Shown here: positions 34,901-47,990 of the stretch, piece after piece
Position numbering within the stretch: the first letter of the stretch is position 1
How the letters are laid out: each line of letters begins with the position of its first letter
Source of the DNA: Isoetes taiwanensis
Taxonomy: Eukaryota > Streptophyta > Lycopodiopsida > Isoetales > Isoetaceae
Direction of reading: 5' to 3'
Assembly (NCBI GenBank): GCA_021234155.1
Contig: JAJEKV010000078.1
Coordinates: forward strand, 3,530,978-3,594,977
Length of the DNA: 64,000 nucleotides
Made by a program: the position numbers and the translations under genes
The notes under the pieces: generated by a model
Told to the model about the DNA's origin: nothing
The model's input: only the letters and a program-made list of their open reading frames with translations
Database searches by the model: none

Positions 34901-37900
34901 AGCGCAAAAAATAAATAAGAAAAATAAAATAGTCATTAACAATAAGCAAATTGCACAATTGCTCGGCAATACCCCTCCCTGGCTATGCCGATATGGCAGG
35001 CTATAACTCGGTAAGTGATATGCTCGAATGTTGAGCTTGGATGTTGCTGTCTCGAAGCGAAACGATCTGGTTGCGGTGCGGGCTGAAAATACGCGTAAAC
35101 CGGAATGAGGCAAATGGGGTAAAAGCGAAGTGTCGATGATGTTCGCCAAACGCCAAAACTATAAAGTACATGAACATTCTGGAAGTGTATGATGTGTTGG
35201 CAATGGCGTTACCTTTGGGCCAGGCAGAGCCAGCATGCGATAAAAATTTGAAGGTGGTAGCTGGTATGGAAACATCTTTGGCGATGGTGATGGCGAATGA
35301 TGAAATGCGGTTATCGCAGCGGCGAAATCGCCAATATATCTTGCGCATCTCCAGCTGACTGGCTGCTGCAGTTGTTGAAAAGAAGGTATCTATCCCGAAG
35401 TACATAAGAGATTACGAGATGTATTGACATGGGAATGGTGAAGCGCCCGATCCATTCATGTGCATATGTCCATATTTGGATATTGCTTATTTTACTTGCT
35501 TGAAATGAAAATATTATTAGATTTGCATGTGAACATGCGATAGAGAGTGAAGCGGCGGTGTAAAAAATGCTAAATTTGTTTGCTGGAAACTGAATGACAC
35601 TCGAAATATGGCGGTTATTACGCATGCGACATGCAGGCCATTGCCATGAAAACGTCTGATATTTGTCGCGAGGGCGCAGCCAGAGATAAGCGTAGCATTT
35701 GAAATGTGAAAATGGCATTCGATATAGCGGGTGAAACACAGCATATGTGCGAGCACGCGACGGTACTGGTGCAAAATCTTCATTTGCCTATTACACATTG
35801 ACCATTTAATTGACCGTGCCAGCTGTCGATGAAATATCTGGCGCTGACTCGCACCTATCACCAACCAGAATTCAGCGGTCACTAGTGATGGCTGTTGCAC
35901 GAAACATGTCGGCAAAATAAACTCTGGCTGTCGATATAATTAAATTGTTGAAATGCTGCTCGAATAGTTGCTGTCGAGGATAATTTGCAAGACGACTACT
36001 TACTGACAATATTTAAGGCACACTTCGCCAGATAAAATGCGGTCGGTCTCGTCGTATGTAAACGATACGTTGGAGACAACAAAAAGCACAATGTCAGCGA
36101 AAAATCACTACACATTTCTTTGATGACTATACTTTATGCCCGCGCAGAGAGCACTTACGGTAGCATAATGATGGTAAGACTGTTGTTTTTATAAGAAGGT
36201 GAGCATACTTTGAAGGTATCTTCTTCTTCCTCTATCACGAATGCATACTTCAGAATCGCCAACTTGTTATGTATGACAGCAGTATTGTTGACTTTGTTAG
36301 TGATGCCGCCTAATGTTGTTAAGGCAGATAAATACTTATACTGCATGCGGCCTGCTGACAGTGCCACCCGTAATGACAACACTTTCGAGTTCTATGTCTG
36401 TTGAACGTTTGTAATGAAATAATGAAATTAAATACTTAGAATAGCGACATTGAATTCTTAGGCAGCACAGTAATAAAGGCACCGTTGACAAGAACAGATA
36501 TAATCTTCTGCGTCGCGGCATCGGCATAACACTTCAGTATACAATGCCAGCACAATGGCACGAAACGCCAGCACATGACCCGAAATAAGTTTAAACATTA
36601 ATTAGCGGCGAAAGATGCCATTTCACTGGGAAACGCTGCGCTTCCAGCCACGTAATTATGCTCCAGTAACAAGAACGCTATAATGATGCGCGCGGATTAT
36701 CGGCGGCGTCGGTTCTGGCGCTGAAGTTGTAGGTAAGGAGGTTATATCGCTGTCATATTATATACTAGCTGGCTATTAAGTCGGTGTTTATGTCAAATAA
36801 CCGCTCTTGCCAATGCAGAAAGTATTTACGCTACTGTCAGCAGCATGATGCGCATATGCATGCGCTTTCGGCACAAATGGCACGGCGATTTGCACTGTGG
36901 CTTTCAATGGAACGCGGTACTGGGCCGCTTCATCAGCACGAAACACTCAGGCGTTACTTTACTGCAATAGGAATGCAGATCGCGAGATACGTTACGCTGA
37001 GAATGGTTTTACTCAATTTACCAGAAGGCATCTTCTTAACATCATAACATTTCTCTACGGCTGTGCTATTATTGATGGTTATGTAATCAATATTACGCGA
37101 CAATACCAGGCGGGAGAAATCCCCGGTACGAGAACTCACGGACTGAGCACTTTTTCAGGAGCCTCAGCGGCTGGTGCTGCCCGGTAGCGGCTGTCACCCA
37201 TCTGGCGTTGGTATTCGGCTGTCTGTCGACGACGAATGCGCTTAAAATACGGTGGTAGAATAGCAAATGGCAGCAAATATATTTCCGAAATGAAACAAAA
37301 CTGGGCGGGAATAGAATAGTAAAAAAGCGCAATGGAAGGCTACTTAGCGAAACACAATGTTTTACGCAATGTTGAACTTAATGTGCTTGACTGGCATTGA
37401 GCGTAGTCTTTGGGAACTTTGCGGTAACTGCCCTCTGGAAGATGCGACCAACATGATTCACAATATGCGGCCCAATAAGTGCGTGGGGCAAGATAGTAAG
37501 AGGCCAGACTTATTTAGAACTGGTGCCATTGGCAATTCGCGGCGCAGAGCATTGAGCAATTAAGCAGCGATGACCAGCAGGTAACCGATAGCACCGTTGA
37601 AGCAAACCAGCAGCAAGTAGCAAAGACTTGCGTAATATATCCAGAAACGGTCCAAGCAACACATCGATGCCTAGCGCGGCGAGTGTACGCCTAACTTTAA
37701 AGACACTGCGGGCAGCTGGGGAAGCCTTACTGATTTCGACATGACAACATGAAGCGACGAAACGCTGACATTTCGGCGGCAACGTCCCCAATCACTGCCG
37801 CATATTTATGCCCGGTAAAACTTCACGACAGCATCTTCAGGACGGCACAGAACATCGCGATCGCCATATCCCGTGCTCAAGCCTATAACTGCGTCTGGCA

Positions 37901-38680
37901 AATCGCCGTAAAGTGGCCCGTCAACTGAAGACTACGGGGCGGCGACTGGAAGTGTTTTGCGCTGTTCATTCTGCCGTAAAATGAGCGGTATGCGGCGACC
38001 ATTTGAGTCGAAAATTGCTAGGCTACGCGCTGCGTTTAGTCGATATGAGCACGACATTTTGTTGGATTCAAGGCCTGCGGCCCTAGCGTCGGCTGGCATT
38101 TTATGTTAAAGTACGTCGTACCGGTAGAAGTTCGGCGGCGACACGAAGCGTCACCGGCAGGCATATGCGGCATGCGAATATACCACATGGCAGCGTGTCA
38201 CTCCTGGCAGTGATGTTACGTTACCTTCACTGTTCGCCGTAACGCGTGTGCATGCGACTGTGCGACTTCGTAAAATACGGAATATAACGCATTCGACCGA
38301 TTACTCAAAAGCATTTATTAGGCGATATAATAATTTAGAAATGGAATACTTACTATTGAATAAAGGTAGGATTGTGCTCAAGGCCTTTCATTAACTGCTG
38401 CGTTGAAATAACGTGGCATGGTTCGTTAATTTATATCAAATCGTTGAACTGAAAGAACAACGAGTAGCACTCACCGGGAGCATATATGCCCGGATATCAC
38501 CATTTCCTATCAACCGTGAATATACGTTCCCGAACGCTTTCAGCTGTCAAAAAACTCCAGATTGTCGAGGGGAACTTATCTGGCAGCGGCATACTGTGAC
38601 AAATGTGATGTCTACTTCGTGCTCCCCATCATGAAAATTTCTGATGGCAGAACATCCATGCGACGCAATCGCGACAATAG
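31921..38680. other. Degraded, word-biased sequence; no feature supported
   Basis: This segment lies beyond the mirror of base 1, so its partner would be outside the window. It is rich in GGCGAT, GCGGC, ACTGGC and TACGGC words, and stops are frequent. The longest frame (33,474-34,025, minus, 183 codons) is Ala, Arg and Ser rich without any domain. I see no promoter, RNA gene or array. Confidence 0.6.
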
Positions 38681-39500
38681 TCAATGAGAAAAGTGAATGG
38701 TCGACTGAGTCTTCCGAACCTGGCTAGCGGCGTAAGCTGCGGCATATAGCGCGATGCCATCAATATACATCAACAAATCACCGGCGACCACATCTGGCAG
38801 CACGTAGCAATAATAAATAACATCATCATCACATGGGGCCTCTGAGCCGACAGGTATGGGCGGCGACTTGTTTTCGAAATAACGACGAGGCTGACAGCGG
38901 TTGAGCGGCGTAAGGCATGAGCGTGATAGTCACTCCATCACCTCGATACGTAGCGAAAGAATAGCGAGATTGAACGTAACATTAAGTGCGCGAAGAGGTA
39001 CGCCTCCCGTCACGACCGATAATTCCCCTCGGCGGGCGCTCATGCCATCACGGCGACTGAAAACGCTGCGTAACCGGCAATTTTTTGTGGCGCATCACCC
39101 GTCGGCATGCCTTGTCACGCCGTGTTTCGTAAGCCTATCGACAGATATCACTGACCTTTGCAAAATCAATGATGAATAGTTAAGTCCCACTTATTCATGG
39201 GTCTGGCCACGCCGCCTAACGGCGGGGCTCGCGGTGACAAACAGGGTATGGGCCCATCACAGGATCATGCAGCGTGCAGGGGCCTACATGCAGGAGGAAG
39301 CGTGGGAATGGAACATGGAGTCGGCATCGGAAGGCGCGAGATAAGATACGTCTACTTCAAACATACGAGGTTGGCTGTTGGTCCCATGACTGATCTTGGG
39401 ATACCCCGGAGATGATGGGACTGATCACTGTCACCAACTTTCATTAGCGAGACTGGGCGACTTTTGCACAATAGAATTGCCGATTTTGATCGCTGGTGGC
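38681..39500. repeat. Candidate direct repeat, copy 1 (possible LTR)
   Basis: Several words recur in the same order in the second copy about 8.5 kb downstream: GTCAATGAG, ATCAATATACATC, AACATCATCATCACATG, and CCAACTTTCATTAG followed by ACTTTTGCACA and GATCGC. The distance between the third and fourth anchors is about 600 bases here and 577 there. Two sequences of roughly 0.8 kb at such spacing would fit the terminal repeats of a plant LTR retrotransposon. No TG/CA ends, primer-binding site or polymerase motif can be read in this degraded sequence. Confidence 0.4.
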
Positions 39501-42500
39501 TGCGACTCCGGATGTGACGAAGCTGCTGCTCTTGTGAGCTCTGTATTACGAAAGGCGGCTTTCGGCTGGCGTCTGGCAATAACGACTGCGAATGAAAGCA
39601 AAATCTTGAAGAGGACTGGGAGTTTCCCCTTTTGATTCCATATGAGCACAGGGCCAGGTGAAGAGGGGCCAGCGTATTATTGCCGCGGCGAAGCTGTATT
39701 TGTATACATGCGCGGCATCATTTAGAGTACCCGGCCTTTATGGTACTTTATTAGGTGATGACATATGGAAGCGTGCGTGTTGAGCTAGACGTATTGTGAT
39801 AATCGCAATCTCCTGCGAACAGCATCGCGGCGTGCCACGCTGAAGAGCACATGCAACACATTCAGCCACGCTGCTGGCAGGTATTTAATTTTCATAACAT
39901 CGCTGTTCAGCATCATACTATGACAAGAGAGATCTTTTCGCCCTAACCACTCATTATTCACAAATTTTATGGTTATGGCACACTCCTTCAAATTTTCATA
40001 TCGTCTCCCCGCAACATTCTGACTCTCCCAAATCTTAGGTCATTTAACTACTGCACGCTAATTCCCCTATTGGCTGCAGATCAACACCCGCGTCGATATA
40101 CATTTGGTATTTTAAAGTTGGTTGATGAGAACCACCCGATGATGCAATTTATATGGTCTGAGCTATCCGGTAAGGTATGTTTCTTCCATCTTGGCGATGA
40201 GCGTGCCGCTTAATAGCATTATGACTGTTCGCCATGCCACCACCCTTTAGCCTTTGGCGAAGTGGCGTCGCAAAGTGATGCGTGGCTGGTACTCGGCTGC
40301 GTACGCCCACTGCTTATGCCAGGCCAGATCTACTTCCATGGGGCAGCCAGGCACAATCTGCACTCACTCACCTATTAGTTTGAGTGTCGACTACTTCGAT
40401 AACGACGCTGCGACGCTCCATGAATTGGGGGTGGCATGCTCCTGCTGGCGTGGCGTCTTTCACCGGTTGATCCATTCGCAGGTGACAGAAGAAGGTGGAT
40501 AGTGTGGAGCCTGTCGAAAGAACACTGAGCGTTTCAGCTTTGGTGGGTAAGATCATTTCGACCTTTGTTACGTGCTCAATATTTCCTGCGGACGAGTATT
40601 AGCATAACTGGTGACCTAGCAATTTTGAGGAAGTGTGTTGGCAGTCCCAACAGGCAGCTACTATGCCGAATGGCCATCCCGCTGGAGCAGCCGCAATTAC
40701 GTCAGCGGCTTCCCACTTGACTTTGATGGCCGGTGCGACAGCACGAATTCCCCTGCGCGCATTAACTTGTCGACTGGCAACGCACCACTTCCATTTGCTC
40801 TTACCTCTTTCTTAAGTAACTGCATATAGCGTCGACGCCAACATGCGGGCTCCCGCGACAGGCGTAATGCCGTATGCGAGGCCAGGCTGATGATACCATA
40901 ATTATCATGAAAGAGCATCATGACTCATTTGACTTCACATCGTCTGCTGATATGTTGTGTTCGCCAGAAAGCTTTGTGCGATGATGGCACCGTACGCTCA
41001 TAGAGGCAGAATGCCGCATCTGGGTATTACATTGTCGTGAGTCTAAAGATGCTTTGGTAATGCGGCGATTGTCCCAATATTTGCATGTTCTGCGGCGAAA
41101 TGCCGTAACGACGACATCACCACCACCACGACCAGAAGGCGCGGCACCTGCTATACCGGGAACCGTAATAAAATCCCGTAACATATTTCATTGCGACCGA
41201 CAGGATAAACAAAATTAGGAGTTTGGCCTCTTTATGCGTTAACGCCAACTGATACCGGAGTAATGCGCGGCTATTTAACAAATAGCGGGAAAGCCGGTTG
41301 AAATAGATATTTCATGAACACGAATACGAAGGAAAACGTCAGCGAACTGGCGGCGGTACGCGATTCTCGGTGCGATGCAGAGGCGGCGGCGGTGAAAACA
41401 AGGGCTAACGCAGTACCATGAGGACGAAGCGAGGCGGTGGCAACCTGGCGAGGATTTTGGTGAAGCAAAAGCAGCGAACAGCGAAGATAGGCACGGAATT
41501 GACTGCCGCTGTTGGCGCATCATTATGTGCCGAAACACGAAGATGCGGCGATTCTACGAGGGGCCAGCGAGCAACCATCGAGATTCATGGCTGGCTCATG
41601 TGCCAAATTGAAAGTGGCATTTATGCGTGAAGGCTGCGGCAACAACCGTCGAGGGCATATGGAAAACGAACTTCGGCGACGGAAGAGCGAGAACACACCG
41701 AGTGAACTTTGATAACGTATCGAGGACAAAATACCAGCTTCGGTCCCAGAAACAGCTGGCTGCGGCCGAGCCGCATTGCACTGGCTATGCGCATTTCCGA
41801 CAGCGGCGGCGAATTAAGCGAAGGCAGAAACAGGCGATTCACAATCCAGGCGGGCGACAGCGGTTATTGCCCAGTAACTCGGCCGAACATCCCGAATACG
41901 CCTTGCCCATTCATGATAATCTTTGTTAACGAATACTGGGAAGATTTTACTGCGATTATCGGCGATGAAAATAACTTCGCGGTCGCACATCTTGAGCATA
42001 TTGACTCAGAATGGCGAGTGCAAGTCATTAAAACGTTAGTACTTGTGTTGATGACCGCAGTACCCACAGTACTGCGCTGAGATATTGAAGATGTTGAAGC
42101 TGGAAGAAATCGCGAAGTCAGCCTGAAGCGGTACCCGGCGAATAACAATATCCGGCGGTGGAAAGATCAGCTTAAACATAGGCGGTATATGTTGAATGAG
42201 CGTGGTTTGTCGTGGGTATGCGGCGATCGCCAGGCATGGGCTGCAGCGGACTTCCAGCGGCGTGACAACGAGGCGAAAAGTAACGCTTAACGGCGGTAGA
42301 TCGACGAGATAACGAACAAAGTCACCCCAATCATGCGTGCATCAACAAAGCTACTTAAATGCGCAGAAGCAGAAGATAATATCTTCAAACTTCGGTTGGC
42401 AGTGCCAGGCGGGAAGAGCAGCGTTGGAGGCTTAGCTCTGAAAGCGTCGCAAGAGATTGAAATTCGCGATTTGTTCGGTGGTGGCAGCACCACGCTGCGG

Positions 42501-45500
42501 TAAATTGACAGTAACGCGAGCAGTAAAGCCCGGCTGGCACTGAAGCCGCCGAGATATTTCGGTGAAAGAAAATTGGCGCAGTGAGGGAGTGCTAGACCTG
42601 CGTTGGAAACTGGTGTCGCTTTGGCGCCCAGCCTTAGATCAGGTGGAAGTCGAGAATGCGTGACTACGTCGTGAACAAACAGGCTGAAGCTAACCGACTC
42701 CGACATTTGATCGGCTGGCGATATTTCTCCAGATAAATTTCACAGATAGAATCAGGAAAAGGTATAGGCATTGGCGGATATGGCATTATAGTTCGCGATG
42801 CCTTTGGATATTTCAGCATCGGCAACATCATGAAGGCTTTCATGAATGACACCGTGGTTGTCATTCATCGCGCATCTTGAAACGCGGAAAGGCGCACAGC
42901 GAGCGCTCGCGGCATCAAATCGCCGGCGGCGTACGGGCATGTCGCGACAAAAGGGTACTCGCGGCCTACAAAAGATTGGCGACAATTGGCGGCACCGAAG
43001 CTGCCCATGAGCTACTGCTGACCCACTCAGAAGTTCATCAGAAGCGCGTCTCGGCGGCCATCGCTTGGCATTGGGCGAATATTAACGAAAACCCCCACAT
43101 CGCGGCCTGATGGCGTTGAAGCTGCGTCTTAATGCTGGGATCGAAAAGGTAAGTTGACGACATGCCGACAGACTGCAATAGGGGAATGTTAACGCTAGCG
43201 ATTCAGGAAAATGACGACATTAACTAGCGTGTTAAACGATGGTATGGAATCGAGGAAGAAGACTGGTGAATATGTCGAGGTACAATGTCTTCATAACCGC
43301 ATCTCAGCAGCCCAGCGATGGATGAACTTTCTGGAGAATGCGACTTTGTCATCGCGCTGGCAATGTGTTGGACTCGCGCTATAACGCGGCGGTGCCGACA
43401 GCTCGCCGCTATCGCGGCTCATGGCGAAAGAACAGAAGAAGACGTTCACAGACTCGGCGCACAAGCATGAGCAGGCATTTCACAAAGGGCAGAGCGGGAT
43501 AAGGAAGGAAAGCGAGATCAAGCATTATGGAAGGAGGGTAACTACCTCGCAAGAATAAGTGTGTGTGCGAAGATCTTAGGAGTAAGGAAAGTTGATACTA
43601 CGACTGCAATAGTCCCATGGCGTCAGCAGACGGAGAATGCAGCTGCGTGATATCGCTTCTCCAGGCTTCTTCTTTAACTTTGTGCCGCTACTGGCGGCGT
43701 TTCAGTGGTTGGACATTGCGATCTGTCCCCGCTGCTGGCTCCTGCCCTGGGTATCCCAACGCTGCGCGACCTGACTGCTAACTTAGGGTGTGCCACCAGT
43801 ACTGGAAGCAAATTCATAGCTATTACCTTTAGCGTACTGATGCGGGTGTATCTTATTCCCACATTCTGGAAGTGTAAGCCTACACATTAGTATACTCTGA
43901 TGATTAGCTTTGTTTTATTGCGACTGTTGAACTGATGACTATGGTTATTGAGGACAAAATATATCGAAAGAACACCATGTACCATCGCCTATTCATAAGA
44001 TATATTTTACATTCAATAATAAGAGATAGAAGGTAAAAGTTTAATTCTATTCTTGGAATCTTCTGCTAGGCGGGTTGTCGCTCAAAATAACCACTGGCTG
44101 TATACAAGAAGATGTTGGTGGCGTGTGCGTCTTTGTCGCAACCGACCTCACCGATGACAGGCAGCTGACGACAGCAGAAGACAAATTATATTGTCATAAC
44201 GACGGGGTGACATGATGTTTGAAGCCGGCATGTAAATTTCAAATCAACGCAAAACCACCGTGAGCTACAACAGCGATTATTTGTGATATCACGCTCGATG
44301 GCGATAACGAAATTTTAATAACTGCTCACTGGAATTGCGGTGGCCGTGATCACCGATCGATCTTATCATCTGCAGCCGAATATGAAACGCTGGACCTGCT
44401 CAAAGTCGGATTGATAAGCCCGTGCAGTGGCGGTGAGTACGCGTTGTGATCCATCATTTGAACGCTATGACACCACTATTGCTGACGGCTGCCGCCTCAT
44501 CGCTATGCGACCAGTAGCTCTGTTGATGGCGGCAATGTATGCGAACTTCTGTCGCGTGCAGTCACGACCGTCGAGCAAACCGGCGTTGTAAACACGTCAC
44601 GCGCACAGAATAGCTGGCGACAAATTCGCGAATGATGACGAGGTAGTGATGCATCATGATGGAGAGCTGTTCACTGTGTAACGGCTGGGAAGATCCTGCG
44701 CTGGCGCGCTTTTCTTTATTCATTGGCGACCGATGATGTCCTCCGCGTCACCTTCATTGCTCTGCCTCTTCTAGGCTACTCGGCGCATCTGCTCCTCTTC
44801 TGCTTCCCATGAGCCACCTCCAGGGGGTGTGAGGTCTCTGCTCGAGGTTTGAGCTGCTGAAGACAGAAATACTAACTGACTGCGATTACTGGAAATATCT
44901 CACTCCCTGACTGCGACTACTGTTTATATGAACGAGCATCTTGATTAGCTTATTTTCACCAGGTACTTGTCATCTTGGGCTGTCTACTCGGCGCAGCCGT
45001 AGTATCTATGCAGAGATTTTGCTCGAAGAGAACTATAACGGCGATGCGCCGATAACGACGAGGAAGCAGCATTGATATTGGCATACATACGAAAACGGCG
45101 GCGTGAGATGCGATGGCGACTTCAGCCACATGGCGACGCCTGCTCGCTGAAATGCGAGGTATGATAACTGGGGCTTTCTTTGAACCCATCAGCGCGATAT
45201 GAAGCGCACCTGCGGGAAGCTGAAAAATGATGAAGTAAGGATGCAAATGAGGGTTGTGGTCCTGTTGCCGACGGAAACCTAATTTGGGGAATTTTAGGTT
45301 TGGATATCTATCGCTTGAACAACGCTATACATTGCATAGGTAATCTGAGTTAAAAGTGCGTCTAAGTCTGTTACAGCAATTCAGCTCAGCTGGTGAGGAT
45401 GAGTTTAGGCCATTTTGGTCACGACCTTCACGCGATGGCGGCATTTTCAGGATTTGAAGGTGGCGGCGCCGATATTGGTGGAAGGCGGAGGTAAATCTGT

Positions 45501-47238
45501 CTGTCGGCGGTTAAGCGTTTGTGCCCTTACTACAATTTGAGCGCGTGCGGATGGGCTCGTGGCGACGCCCTTCACCGCGATTTTGCGAAGGCCAGCGCAA
45601 AAGGACTAATTTCTGTCAGTCGCGACTGTCCCAGAGTGCCAATTTCAATTGCGCATATGCGTTAAAACGGCCTTGTGCTACGATTTTGCGCTTCGCGTGG
45701 AAGTCAAAACATGACACATATTTATAAAAGTTGCAGCAATACAATAGTTTAACAATCTTCATGTAACAAACACAGCTGAGTGGGCATGCAAGTTACTCTC
45801 TTTGCATGGAAGCACATGCTAGCAGAAAGTCTTTGAACTTAGTACAACAGCACGCCTCACCAACGTATCATGCGTCGCCGCTCTTGACTGTAAATTCTAG
45901 CGAGAAGACCGGCGGCAGTCAACTAGAAGGCAATATCGCGTCTGCCAACTCCCTACGAAATGGCGGTCTCGGCAGCTCTGCGGAAGTCACTTTCTAAATG
46001 AATATTTCTTTAGGTGAAGGCGCTTCAGCGTTGTCTGAATGATAAATCCTCGCGTGCTGCTTGCAGCACATTACGTTTGTTCATGTTATGTCACCGCAGA
46101 ACAAACATTGCTTTCATTGTCTCCTTCGGCTAACTGCTGCGGCTGGAATTAACTGTTATGGGCGTTACGGATGCGGTGACGCGGGTATGAGGACTCTTCA
46201 CGACATTCCGAAGGTCGGCCTTACCGGCAGAGAACTCTGACTCCGCCGTGTCACGGCGACGGTGCGTGAACAAAATAACACGCACCATTGGTGACCCGAC
46301 ATCGCTGGGGTTTGCCAGGCGCCTCGCACCTCTCTTCACGGCTCTCCTCGGCTGCGGCTCTCCTCGATCTCATAACGCGTCTTCCTCTTTATTTCTTCGG
46401 CTTCTTTAGCTCACTGCGACAGTAACAGATGCTGATCGTCGCTCCGTAAACTCTGATTCTCGACTCTTCGGGGTTTGGAGGTGTTCAACTACAAGATCTT
46501 ATGTGATCACTCCTCACTAAACAGAATTATAATGTGATTACTTCTTCTCACTGGCCGTAGGTAACCTCTGCGACTTAACGAACAAGATGCGCAATGCGGC
46601 ACCATCGGCATTTGAATAGCATTCATATTTTGAAAACCTGAACGTAAGCCTTCATAAGCAGCATTGAGCGACTGAGCGGAAGAAGGTAATGAAAGAACTG
46701 AATACACTAGTGCGAGGAACACAGGAGTTTGAACTTTGCAATTTCATGGGGCCGTGCCGTAAAAAGCGCCAGTATGCAGCCAGGATCTTCACGATGAGCT
46801 GTTTGTTTGAGCAACACTCACGCGTCTTTGGCGGCATTAAAAAGGCTGAAAATGCCCGGCGCGCTTCGGTGCCGAGCTGGGCACATAACATGTTATAACG
46901 CTGTCTCACGGCTCAGAATTCGAACACAGCTGCTGCGCTGTCCAGGCCCAGCTCACAGTAAATCACAGGTGGTACCGCTCACGCGATGGCGGCGGCTGGA
47001 AATACTTTGAAGAGTGCACGGCCGCCAGGGTTACGCCGCCAATTCTACAACAGCATTTACTGTTTGCTCTAAATTTAATTTTTTCCCAACAGAGGTTAAA
47101 TAGCAGTTGCTTATTCCCAGGCTGGAAGTCTAACGTTGATTCTAAGAATATTCGTTAACATTTCTGCCAGATAAATAACTGCGATACCTATGCCTGCGAT
47201 GCTCCCATCATATCGGTAAGTTGCAGCCAAACCATCCC
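39501..47238. other. Degraded sequence; no feature supported
   Basis: Many short overlapping frames occur on both strands (up to 139 codons at 42,287-42,706, minus), a pattern expected from GC-moderate noncoding or error-rich sequence. I see no domain, RNA gene, array or inverted repeat. If the flanking direct repeats are LTRs, this would be the body of the element, but I cannot read gag or pol motifs in it. Confidence 0.55.
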
Positions 47239-47990
47239 TTTGTCAATGAGCAGATGAGTCATTGCCCGTCCTTGAGGCAGAACAAACATAAGCACATGAC
47301 ATCAATATACATCCGCCATGACACATGTAATAATTATCAGCAACATCATCATCACATGAGAGACTGGGCTTTGGTGGGGCGAAATGGCTCGAAGTCGATA
47401 ACGGCGAAAATTCGCAAGCAATAATTTGGCGGCATGCGTACAGGCTGTGATCACTATCCGCCCCTCCCATGCACGGCTGAAAGTCTTGAGGCACGGGCGG
47501 CCAACTGCGTGCGAAAACTGTATTTGCCTCTCCCGATCCCCAATAATGAGGAAGGAAATACTCCTCGGCATGCGCGGCGGCTAAACAGCACGCGTATTAC
47601 GGCGAACACTGGCCGAAGGCGGCATCACCAGAAGTGTTGGCTTTCATACTGCCCTGCCGTGGCAAACCATAGCTTGCCCGGCTTGTCCGACGGGTTTATC
47701 AGCTCGATGATGAAGTTCATCCCCGCCACGATCTAACCCCGCCGCAGAATGAGCACCAGCCGGGCCACATTAGTGGGGAATTGTGAGGCCTCTGAGATCA
47801 TGCACTGTGAGGATACTGAAAACAGAATGGAGACATCATCAGCATCGAAACATCTTGATAGATACAATGTATGTAAATACAAACACAGGTGAAACTCATT
47901 CATTATTGATAAACACAGCGTCACATACTATCCCCAACTTTCATTAGGAGCTGAAAACTTTGCACAGCCAGAATGCGGGGTACGATCGCC
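47239..47990. repeat. Candidate direct repeat, copy 2 (possible LTR)
   Basis: This is the second copy of the collinear word set in 38,681-39,500. The anchors here are GTCAATGAG at about 47,239, ATCAATATACATC at 47,301-47,313, AACATCATCATCACATG at 47,342-47,358, and CCAACTTTCATTAG near 47,935. Between the anchors the copies are too diverged to align by eye. Confidence 0.4.

Noticed and set aside
38819-47358. CATCATCATCAC runs resembling an engineered His tag
   Set aside because: Simple trinucleotide runs outside any meaningful frame; better explained as part of the candidate direct repeat.
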